Below, piece after piece: positions 1 through 64,000 of a DNA stretch of 64,000 nt. The DNA is taken from positions 986,001 to 1,050,000 of the forward strand of contig CAXIUP010000176.1 in the NCBI GenBank assembly GCA_964035015.1, read 5' to 3'. Positions within the stretch are counted from its first letter, which is position 1. Each line of letters opens with the position of its first letter. The notes beneath the pieces were generated by a model. That model was given only the letters and a program-made list of their open reading frames with translations, had not been told where the DNA came from and searched no databases. A program made the position numbers and the translations under genes. Source of the stretch: Corallium rubrum. Taxonomy: Eukaryota; Cnidaria; Anthozoa; Scleralcyonacea; Coralliidae.

Positions 1-329
1 TCTAGTTTATCTATACTTTTTAATAAGTATAGTTTTCATCATATGACGTCAATTTTCTTTTCAATTTTTCTTTTGAATTTTTTGTGTCAACTGTGAAGCA
101 GTGGTACTATGCTATCGTGCAGTTAATGTAAGTTAAGTTAACAATAGAATGCCTTCGTAGCCAACGAGAATGCACGGTGAGACGATAACTTACCACTGTT
201 AGCCGATTATGCCTTCGGAGCCAATCAAAATCCTACTGTTTTTGTTTTTTTAATCCTACCATACTCTGCACTTATTAAAAGAGTCTACAGGCCAATCTAC
301 ATCTTCGGGGGGAAAATTATACTTATCAA
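1..329. other. No recognisable feature
   Basis: AT-rich intergenic or intronic sequence. No coding exon, hairpin or repeat could be supported before the satellite begins. Confidence 0.5.
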
Positions 330-810
330 GTTAGGTATTGAGTTGAATCTGAAGATTAAATAATCGATTCGTAAGATTGAATCGAATAGACTCCGAATCG
401 AATAACATTAAATCATTGAACTCTATAAGACTGAATCATAAAATTCTGAGATTGAGTTATTGAACTCTAGTATCGAGTCACTGAGTTTTAAGATTAAATT
501 ATTGAATTTTATGAAATTCTAAGATATGATCGTCGAGTACTACTAAGATTGAATAATTGAATCCCAAGATTAAATCGTTGAATCCTAAGATTGAATAATT
601 GAACCATACGATTGAATCATTGAATCCTCAGATTAAATAATTGAATCCTAAGATTGAATCGTTGAATCCTAATATTGAATCATTGAATCCTAAGATTAAA
701 GCAATGAATCTTAAGACTGAAGTATTGAATTCTATAAGACTGAATCATTCAACCGTAAAATCAAATCAAATCAAATCAAATCAAATCAAATCAAATCAAA
801 TCAAACTTTA
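330..810. repeat. Degenerate ~20-bp satellite, block 1
   Basis: Tandem units close to TCATTGAATCCTAAGATTGA repeat with many point changes and some length changes. The block ends in a pentanucleotide run (AAATC)n at about 759-808. The small ORF here is just the repeat translated. The unit recurs in blocks 2 and 3, so this was once one array of about 2 kb. No function is visible. Confidence 0.85.
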
Positions 811-1149
811 TTTAATCAGGGTAGTCACGTCAGTTCAGAAGAACTGTTATCAATGTGTGCCCTGAATAACTTAACTAATACAATATTAATTTACTCGATA
901 TATTATTAAAGAGTTATAGAAATGGAATAAGTTCGAATTTGGTCGTTTTTATTCATTAAAGTATTTGTAGACATGTGTCCTGAAATGTGAAAACAATTTT
1001 TCATCTCGAATATAAGTTGGTAAACTATTATAAACATGCGGTCCTTGATAATAGAAACCGTTACTTCCAATAACAAGTTTAACCTTTGGTATAAAACACT
1101 TAGATTCAGAGTTTCTGGTTACTCGTCTTAGATTCAGAGTTTCTGGTTA

Positions 1150-1530
1150 CTCGATGGCATGAATAATTGAATTCTAAGATTGAGTCATTGAATCAGAAGA
1201 GAATAATTGAGTCCCAAGATTAATTTATTGAATCATAAGATTAAAACATTGTATTGTTAAGATTGGATTATTGAATCATAATATATAATCCTTGAATTCT
1301 AAGACGTAATCTTCGAATCCTAAGATTGAATTATTGAATCGTAAGATTGAGTCATTACATCCTAAGATTGAATTATTGAATCGTAAGATTCAGTCATTGA
1401 ATCCTAAGATTGAATTATTGAATCATAAGATTGAGTCATTGAATCCCAAGATTGAATTATTGAATCTTAAGCTTGAGTCATTGACTTATAAGTTGAGCCA
1501 TTGATCCTAAGATTGAATTATTGCATCTTA
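1150..1530. repeat. Degenerate ~20-bp satellite, block 2
   Basis: Same unit as block 1 (ATTGAATC.TAAGATTGA.TCATTGAATC register). It is cut at 1531 by a TTAA-flanked element and continues after it. A short direct duplication containing TTAGATTCAGAGTTTCTGG lies just before it at about 1100-1150. Confidence 0.85.
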
Positions 1531-1531
1531 A

Positions 1532-1840
1532 AGGTGATGTACAGTCCGTTCTGCCCATGTACGAAACTAATGTTTACATCTTTATTTACAAAAAATATAC
1601 TGATACCTTATTCAAGATTGTAAGCTTTTCTTGCTTCCTCTTCATTACTTGTACCCAAAATAAAACATTTTCAGAAGAAATAGAAGAAATCCGAAGAGAT
1701 ATGCTCGCCGAATCGCTTGGTTTTCTGCCACGTTGCTCCTAACGGTTTACATTGAGCTGAGTACTTCATGTAATTATCTACGAATGTCATGTTTTGGGGA
1801 CTCCATGGCGGACATGCGCAGAACGGACTGTACATCACCT
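1532..1840. mobile_element. MITE with TTAA target duplication (Kolobok- or piggyBac-type)
   Basis: A 309-bp non-autonomous DNA transposon. The left end AGGTGATGTACAGTCCGTTC and the right end are inverted copies over about 25-30 bp. TTAA lies directly outside both ends (1528-1531 and 1841-1844), and satellite continues on both sides, so the insertion is clean. TTAA targets are used by Kolobok and piggyBac. The short ORF crossing it has no coding signature. Confidence 0.8.
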
Positions 1841-1844
1841 TTAA

Positions 1845-2375
1845 AATTGACTCATTGAATCGTAAGATTGAATAATTGAAAAATACGACTGAATCATTGA
1901 ATCGTAAGATTACGATTGAATCATTGAATCCTAAGATTGAATAATTAAACCATACGGTTGAATCCTAAAATTCGGTTACTGAATCCTAAGATTAAGTCAT
2001 TGAATCTTTGTATTTTTAAGATTGGATTATTGAGTCATAAGATAGAATCATTGAATTCCAAGACTTAATCTTCGGATCCTAAGATTGAATCATAAGATTG
2101 AATCTTTGAATTATAATATTGAATAGTCGAATCCGCAGATTGAATCATTGATTCATAAGATTGAGTCATTGAATTATAAGATTGAATAATTGAATCATAA
2201 GATTTAATCCTACAATTTACTCATTGAATCCTAAAATTGTATTATTGAATCTTAAGGTTGAATAATCAAATCTTAAGATTGAGTGATTGAATCATAAAAT
2301 TGAATAATTGAATCCTAATATTGAGTCATTGATCCTGAGATTGAATAATTAAATCAGAGGATTAAATCATTGAAA
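1845..2375. repeat. Degenerate ~20-bp satellite, block 3
   Basis: Continuation of the TCATTGAATCCTAAGATTGA array after the MITE. It fades at about 2375, roughly 165 bp before the first CLASRP exon visible in the window. Confidence 0.85.
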
Positions 2376-2541
2376 ATGTTTACACGAGACGCACTAAACA
2401 TTTTTTGCCAAGTCGCCAGACGCATAATGCGCTTGTGGTATAAAAAGGACCAATGCCTTTCCTTCGAGTTTTATTCTGGGCTATTATTATTACCACAAAA
2501 TTACGCTTTTTTCTTGATGAATCTTTTGTGTCTATTTCAAG

Positions 2542-57681
<55,140 letters not shown>

Positions 57682-58049
57682 TATTACGCCAGCTCTCTCG
57701 TAGCACCTACAATGTCGTTTCCCACGTCATACTAACGTTCATCCAATCGAATTAAACCGTCTAAGTTATTTCAGACTTTGTTTACGCGAGTTCGGAGCGA
57801 CTTGAAAACGACGCGAAAAGTTGCATAATAACGCAGTTGTGTTCACGTGGTACCGGTGTCACAGGAAAATCCCTCACCTCTAGGAAATTTCTCCCTTCTA
57901 CGTGGCGGTTCAATCTTCTGGGAAATTCGCCCTCCTTGGGGAAAATTTTCTAGTATACTCGCCTTCATCTCCCTTTCTTGCCCTCTTGCCCTCCTCTCTA
58001 TTACTATTTAAAAACAAGATGTTTCAATAAAATTGTTTATTACATTAAA
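57682..58049 (+). other. CLASRP: Probable 3' UTR of CLASRP-like gene
   Basis: Follows the stop codon. AATAAA at 58027-58032 followed by TTGTTTATT is a plausible polyadenylation signal just before the next MITE. Confidence 0.4.
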
Positions 58050-58526
58050 GGGCATATGACCCGAAGATTAAGCTTGTCTTATTGAAAAGAACATTTAAAA
58101 TGAGAAAATAACATCTTTTGCAGTTTTTGGTTTCCCTGCTGCGTTTTTGAGATATTCCAGTTTTTTTGATATGCAAATGACACAACTTTTTACGTCACAC
58201 GTGCATAATGAGTATGAGTTACTGAGAGGTTACATATCTTTGCTATTGTGAAACGAAATCACTTGGAATTTTACATGTTTGGTGTTGTGGGTAGAAACAC
58301 GCACATGCATCCTTTGAGTTAAGCCCATGTTTTCATAATAGCAAAGATATGTAGCTAACCTTTTCTGATAACTCATGTGACGTAAAAAGTTGTGTCATTT
58401 GCATATCAAACAAGCTGGAATATCTCAAAAACGAAGCAAGAAAACCAAAAACTGCAAAATATGTTATTTTATCATTTTAAATGTTCTTTTCAATAAGACA
58501 AACTTAATTTTCGATTCATATGCCCT
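58050..58526. mobile_element. 477-bp foldback MITE with TTAA duplication
   Basis: The left terminus AGGGCATATGACCCGAAGAT is mirrored by the right end ATTCATATGCCCT. TTAA lies at 58046-58049 and 58527-58530. Arms of over 200 bp pair (GATATTCCAG..GATATGCAAATGACACAACT; TTACATATCTTTGCTATTGT). Diverged copies lie at 6160-6860 and 8114-8270. Confidence 0.88.
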
Positions 58527-58539
58527 TTAATATGTTGGT

Positions 58540-59985
58540 CAGATATGTCTATTATTACACCCGTTTAGTCTTTTTAGCTAGTAGTGGATCGAGTGCATGA
58601 ATGGAAAAGTCTCATTGTTGTATGATACTCTATGCGTTTATTGTTTTATACCGCTTCACTCTACTTGCTTGATGGTGATAAGGACTGCGCCCGACTGCGA
58701 CTGCTTTCTCAAATACGTTTTATTCGATCGGCTAAAACGCTTTCAGACTTATGTAGATATCTGTATTCTATAGGTCTGTTAATTTTAAAAGGTTGAGCAT
58801 ACATAGATTTTTTTTTACGAGAACTTGATCGAAATTTACATGTAGTGTCGGTAGCCTGTTTGGCAAGCGTTCCGCTGCTGGGGGCGAGTGAAAGGAACAC
58901 GAACTAAAAGTCTGTATAACCGGAATTTGCAAAAGCGTTTGGTTTTGGTTGAAACGTTGGCTAATGTAAACAACGTTAATTGGGTTTGTGTCAATAATGA
59001 CCTGCACAGTGCACAATCCAACGAGCAGGAGCGAATAACCTTGAGTGCAAATTAAATCGTTAATTGCACTCTGCCAGCTGCTCCATTTCTTGTTTGGAGT
59101 ACTCTGGAACACTGTGTGGTAACATTCCAAAATTGAACGGATTCTCGGTTCCAGAACTTGCATAAACCTGTGTCCAGTCAACACATCTGATCAAGTAAGA
59201 GGGCGGCCACAAGCACTTGTGCTTTAAATACCATCGTGTTTAAATATAAGATTTTATTTATTTTTGTATCTGCGCAGCAGATATATTGCTATCGTGTTGT
59301 GTGTGGGTTTGTTTGTGTTTGTGTGTGTGTGTGTCTGTTAACTTTTTGGTGTAACCACTGACCTGTAGTGTGTGCTGTGGTGTAAACTCTAACCAATGCG
59401 CGACAATTAAATCGGGGACGACCGAAGCTCAGAATTTTGTGCGTCAACGTACGAGCTGTCAGTTTGAACGATGGAAGCAAGTATTCAACCCTTATCCCGA
59501 TCGTGTTTACAATATTATTTCCTCGCCATATCAAAAGAGCAACACTATTTTCGAAGAAAGACAATATTGCTGATACAAATGGCAAGTATTTTTTACATGA
59601 CTTATAGTAAACTTGCAAGTGTGATCTACCACAGCTTTTGTGCGTTCTACAGAACGGTTGAAGAGTTGACAAAAGGTTTTCAACTCGTTGGGCGATTTTA
59701 TATCGAGTCAGGCGACTCAGGCCAACACGTGTAAACTGTTTATGAATTAGGACCGTGGTCTTCAAATGACAAACATTACTCTTCGGAAGACAAACAATTC
59801 TCTTTGGAGGAAACTAGTATATATTTCGCAACCGGTAGCATCATTTTGCATTTTTAATGCAATCAAGTTTATTAGCAGTTTGCTGTATAAAGTTGTATCT
59901 AATAAACAATCCAAGATTTTGAACTAGATTTTTCTATTTAGCTTATAGATACGTGCCATACATGTCAGGTAAACAATCTCACTGC
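58540..59985. other. No supported gene
   Basis: Two minus ORFs (58768-59184 and 59289-59765) are open for about 140-160 codons but lack recognisable domains or coding bias. The second ends in a translated GTGT microsatellite (about 59300-59340). Confidence 0.45.
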
Positions 59986-59992
59986 CTTATTA

Positions 59993-60165
59993 ACCCTTTG
60001 ATCGGGAAGTTTCTAATTGTGTGGCGTTTATAGACAGTAAAACAAAGGGTCACACTCACACTCAGTGACGCAGATGAGTATCAAAAATTAAGTCGTCAGG
60101 CGTTTAGACAGTAAAATATGTGGCGACAAAAATGTACGTTTCCCTGTTAAAGGGTTATTGAGAAT
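59993..60165. mobile_element. MITE with TTAACCCTTT...AAAGGGTTA ends
   Basis: TTAACCCTTTGATCGGGAAG at the left and CTGTTAAAGGGTTA at the right, with repeated GGCGTTTA.AGACAGTAAAA inside. Related by its ends to the tandem pair at 47683-47895. Confidence 0.65.
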
Positions 60166-60349
60166 AACAAGTATATATTTCTTAAAACAATCAAGTTTAT
60201 TAGCAGTGCCTATTTAAATATTAGGTTGTTGTAAGTTGACAAAGTTCTATCTAATAAACCTGTCCCACGATTTATTTTCTTTAATATCAAGGGATTGGCT
60301 TGTCATGTCACTCACTTATTAGTTATTATGTTCACTGAACTGGCCTGTT

Positions 60350-60941
60350 TACAAGGAGGTAGGGTTACCCTAGCACCCGGGTCAAAGTTTAGACCCGGTT
60401 ACCAGGTACATGCGTAAAAATGCACAAGTTGTTCACAGTTGTTAACAGGCATGAACAATGTTCTGCTGCACCCTGTGAACAGGTTATCAACAAGTTGTTC
60501 ACTTATAGTTCGAACAACTTGTTCACAGATAAATCAACAGTCATGAACAAGTTGTTCCAACAGCACGTTTTTATAGCCAGCAACGTTGTTTGCATATGAT
60601 ACAACATGTTGTAACAATGATGAACAACAATGTTACAACAATTGTGAACGTGACTGGTGTATCATCACCTCCTTCGGTTGTTTCAACATGCGTGAACAAG
60701 GGTTGTTGTTTCATCAAGCAGTAATAACTTGTTGAAACAATGATGAACAATGTTGCTAATTCATCAGTGTTGTTCACACATGATAACAACGTTACAGCAT
60801 TGTTCAGGCAACAATGCTGTAACAACTTGTGATATTTTTACGCGTGTAGGTGCGTTATCCCTACCAAATGCATTTACAAGGACAAAGCGTAACCTGGCTA
60901 CTAGGGTAACCCTGCAGCAGGGTTACCATAGTATCCTTGTA
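60350..60941. mobile_element. Element with inner GAACAAGTTGTTC palindromic array
   Basis: The ends ACAAGGAGGTAGGGTTACCC and (inverted) ACAAGGATACTATGGTAACC..CTGCAGGGTTACCCTAG form imperfect terminal inverted repeats. TGCGTAAAAAT and ATTTTTACGCGT are the inner boundary. Between them about 400 bp is an array of GAACAACTTGTTCA-type palindromes. The architecture parallels the 6.6-kb element. No ORF of note. Confidence 0.75.
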
Positions 60942-61486
60942 CACCACAAACAAAAAATGCACGAAATGTATGATAGCTAGGGTAATACGAGTGCTTTAGA
61001 CACTTCCCAAATTTGCTTCAATGGGCATGAACAATCATTTGAAATCGAGGTTGAATATCAGGGATGTCATGATAGTGAATGCATTACGATTTCACGTCAA
61101 CCTCGAATTCGTGCCATTGTTTCATAGGCACTTTTTATAGGCAATAAATTCTCTTCCAATGTGTTCAGCGCAGATACATGTACGCTATGCGTACCTTTTG
61201 TTTTCTTATGCGGGCTTAGTTCGATTATCCCAGTCTGTTTTCAGCGTTAGAAGAACGTGAACATGAAGGCGAAAATGGTGATAACATGGAAATTTTCTTT
61301 CACAAAGATTAAGATAAACGAAAAAGAGTTGTATGGAATTAAGTTTATCTAAACAACACCAAAACACGACTCGAGTTTTTAATCGGTAAATTACTAATGA
61401 ACTTACTATAGTGTGTACCATTTGTCATGACATAGCTTTGGTATAGCAACGTTTTTGATTGGCTGTCGTGCGTGCTCCATTTAACA

Positions 61487-61590
61487 ATTAGACAACGAGT
61501 CCGAGTTGTCTATGAGCGAATAGTCAACGAAGGCGAAGCCTGAGTTGACTTGACTATTCGCGCATAGACAACGAGGACGAGTTGTCTAAT
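61487..61590. repeat. Foldback family TTAGACAAC...GTTGTCTAA, copy 2
   Basis: AATTAGACAACGAGTCCGAG..TTGTCTATGAGCGAATAGTC is mirrored by GACTATTCGCGCATAGACAA..CGAGTTGTCTAATT. The centre is GAAGGCGAAGCC. Same family as 44153-44255. Confidence 0.85.
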
Positions 61591-61592
61591 TG

Positions 61593-61943
61593 TTTTAGTA
61601 TACACCCTGTACCACTGACGAAAATGTTGTGTTATTTAACCACTCGTGAACGGCAAGTAAAAGCAGATTTAATTAATAAAATACGGTTTAATTGTATTTC
61701 GTTCCTTACCATTAAAAATCTTCATGCCATATTTTGTGGCGTTTTTAGTTTCTCAGGGATAGAATTTTCTATCAAACTCTCAAAAAATTCCTCCGAAACG
61801 TCTGCAAAACGAGAGTTTACTGCCATATTTTTTCAGGTTTGTTTTCATTTTTCTCAAACGTTGTCCATCACGAACAGACAACGGTTGAGTAGCCAATCAG
61901 AATGCAGGATTTGTAATAGACGATGGTTGGGTGTATACTAAAA
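61593..61943. mobile_element. ~350-bp element with TTTTAGTATACACCC ends
   Basis: TTTTAGTATACACCC (61593-61607) is inverted at 61929-61943 (GGGTGTATACTAAAA). The interior has no recognised coding sequence. It abuts the foldback at 61487-61590. Confidence 0.65.
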
Positions 61944-62216
61944 CTCGATGGAGCACGGCAAAAAAGCGCGGGAAAAATTTCAAAACAAAACTGACTTTTA
62001 AAGTTTAAAGTTTTAAATTTTATTGAGTAATAAAGAACAACGACCCAGAAGACATAAACTGGGTCTGGGTAACCGAGTTTAAACTGTCCTTTTTGGGTGT
62101 ATTTTAGTGAACAAAAAAGACTTGGCTACGAAAGTAGAAAACACAACAACCAAAATGATTCGCCGGCTTGTGAAAGGGTTTAATGCTAAATTAATAATGT
62201 TATAAAAGAAATGGTT

Positions 62217-62352
62217 CATGGTTTAGTGTGCTCCATCGAGTTATGGATGCACTTGGGAAATTTGGAGAGCATTCAAACCTCTTACGATTTTTTCGTGCTC
62301 TCCCAATTTCCCGCGTGCATCCATTACTCGATGGAGCACGCTAAACCATGAG
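62217..62352. repeat. Foldback with TGGTTTAG.GTGCTCCATCGAG arms
   Basis: ATGGTTTAGTGTGCTCCATC..GAGTTATGGATGCACTTGGG is mirrored by TCCCGCGTGCATCCATTACT..CGATGGAGCACGCTAAACCAT. The same CTCGATGGAGCACG string occurs at about 61945, just after the TTTTAGTATACACCC element. Confidence 0.82.
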
Positions 62353-62359
62353 CCATTTC

Positions 62360-63040
62360 TTAAATATTATAAAAGCACTGATTGGTCAATACCCATGTTT
62401 GGGTCAGGCTATCCAAACACGGAAATTTGCAACAATTTTGAGTGACGCCTTTTATACACTATAATCTAAATTTTTTAGTACTGACACAAATAAAATAGCA
62501 TTGAAATTACTAAAATATTATGGGTAAGTAATGTGTAAGGTAATGTGTAAGGGCTTCAACAGAGAAAAGTTTTAAATAAGCGAGGGCGAAGAACTAAATG
62601 TCCAATTACGAGCAAACAAAATATTTCTTGAACGAATTGAAGAGAAAATTTTTTTTTCCGAAATTAGGCTGCAAATGCCAAATTTGCGGTGAAAATTATG
62701 TTTTTGATCGTAAACTACAATCAGTGACATTGTTGGTAATAACCTAATATTTCTTTCAATTTTTTTCGTAATAAAGTGTATCCCTCCCTCCCCCTCCCTA
62801 TTCAATGATGAATTTAAAGTAAGGAACTCAGTAAACCTTGAAAGGACCAATATTGAACAGGGGGTCGGGGGATATTTGGAGCGAAAAATATTGTCCTTTA
62901 AGTTGAAGTGTCCCAACACTTTTGTCACTGATTGTAGATCGTGTTATGCAAAGCGTGTTACTAGTATACTTACAATGTGTGTGTTACTGCTCAATGTGTG
63001 CTACAGCTACTTAAATAATTATTGAGTCGGTTTTCTTTGT
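62360..63040. other. No supported feature
   Basis: AT-rich with short ORFs only. Confidence 0.45.
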
Positions 63041-63044
63041 TCTT

Positions 63045-63230
63045 CCGAGGGCTTTATATTGCATAAAGCCCTTGAATACTAATTAGAAAAGAAATGAAGA
63101 AGAAAACTAGGAAAATCTTTGTCCAAGGTAGAAAAAACTTTGTTGAAAATCCCCCTCGAACGTCGGGATTTATGCTATATAAAGCATATATAGCATAAAT
63201 CCCTCGTGCTCGTGTTTTATTCTATACATA
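63045..63230. repeat. Two short foldbacks (AGGGCTTTATATTGCATAAAGCCCT; GGGATTTATGCTATATA...)
   Basis: CGAGGGCTTTATATTGCATAAAGCCCTTG (about 63048-63075), and CGAACGTCGGGATTTATGCT with TATATAAAGCATATATAGCATAAATCCCTCG (about 63159-63206). Both are CG-flanked palindromes. Confidence 0.75.
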
Positions 63231-63239
63231 TAGAAACAT

Positions 63240-64000
63240 ATGCAGTTAAAATTACATACTTTTGTGTGTAGTCATAAAACGCCTTTTGGTGTGCAAAAGT
63301 ACGCACTTTAACATGTGTAATTATAAAAGACGAGGGGTGTATCTAGCGTTCGGGATTTTAAGGATTTTCAAAATAGCACTACCCTGGTCCCAGAGGTTCT
63401 ACGCCGCGTGCTCCTCTCCGAAATGCTGAAAGCGACGAGAGAACCCCTGGTCGAAGATGCTACTAATCTCACTTCCATGTTGCAGTAATCTAATTAACGT
63501 GACCGGGGGTGACTTAAACTTTTTTAATAGACATTATTAAATTAAGAATTTTTGTAAGGGTGTTTGCGACGCAGGCTAGGAGAATCAACTAAAGTCTAGA
63601 AAGTTGGCCGTTTTACCAGTCAAGCAAGAAAGAAAAACCCAACAGCCCATGAGACAAGACAACTATTAAAATAAGTTGTGCTGAACGACTCGCCGGACCG
63701 CTTCAATGATCAAATTTATTCGTTTCAAAATCACTTGTAAGCTACAATAACACTAAAAATTTTATCTGTACGGCAATTTTTTCCCCATGGCACTTTAGTT
63801 CCCATACCGCTGCTATTCGGAAAAAATGCGAAAACGGTTAGTTGTGTACAACCACCACACAAAAATATAACCCGTTCGCAAAGAAATAAAATGCACCATT
63901 CAAGCTTGTTATAGTGTTTGGGGACTTTGGAGAGTGAAGATATAAGCAGACATCTTATAAGTTTTAAACGACACGGAAGAAAATACGCCGCAGCCAAATT
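63240..64000. other. No supported gene
   Basis: A weak inverted pair CCTGGTCCCAGAGGTTCT / AGAGAACCCCTGGTCG (about 63382-63456) is the only structure noted. A minus ORF reaching the window edge (63731-63997) has no recognisable domain. Confidence 0.4.

Noticed and set aside
330-2375. Regularly repeated ~20-bp units that might suggest a CRISPR array
   Set aside because: Units are contiguous and degenerate with no unique spacers, in eukaryotic DNA; it is a satellite.
58768-59765. Two minus-strand ORFs of 138 and 158 aa
   Set aside because: No domain, odd composition, and one runs into a GT microsatellite; no splice or promoter signals supported.

Overview
This is metazoan nuclear DNA: AT-rich, intron-rich and full of transposons. 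The repeat mix (Bel/Pao, Penelope-like, LINE, TTAA- and TWA-target DNA transposons, many short foldbacks, a recurring CTGACGAAGG...CGAAACG motif) suggests a cnidarian, most likely an anthozoan. That attribution is inference; no species can be named.

The window is mostly the 3' half of one host gene on the + strand, which I identify as CLASRP (CLK-associating SR-rich splicing factor). Nine exons with compatible phases run from 2542 to a stop at 57681. The evidence is a very strong RS exon (7197-7619), a family-signature exon encoding KLTPQEKLKKRMQLALNKQ (9178-9238) and a chain of small RS-type exons (20901, 36237, 46160, 57614). The N-terminal exons lie upstream of the window. One conserved exon was not found between 10528 and 20901.

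The introns hold the rest. 0.3-2.4 kb: a degenerate ~20-bp satellite interrupted by a TTAA-flanked MITE. 4.8-6.9 kb: a tRNA-derived SINE-like unit, foldbacks and a Crypton-like ORF fragment. 8-12 kb: MITEs, including an 810-bp Harbinger-type element with a TAA duplication. 12.2-17.7 kb: a decayed minus-strand unit sharing its 5' region with a second copy at 52.5-53.8 kb, and carrying a 1.8-kb element with 8-bp duplications. 18.3-21.8 kb: Penelope-like and LINE remnants. 22.6-32.1 kb: a TTAA-flanked DNA transposon split by a complete Bel/Pao retrotransposon whose two 417-bp LTRs read as identical. 33.9-36.2 kb: very long TTTC and CT-rich arrays beside a CLASRP exon. 40-43 kb: a LINE fragment and an intact MADF-BESS gene. 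46-57 kb: LINE fragments split by a 6.6-kb element with palindromic-repeat termini that carries an apparently intact four-exon BEN-domain gene. 58-64 kb: MITEs and foldbacks downstream of CLASRP.

The most unusual object is the 48.34-54.94 kb element. It sits cleanly inside a LINE reading frame, both ends are arrays of the palindrome TTTCATATATGAAAT, and its minus-strand BEN gene has consistent splice phases and no stop codons.
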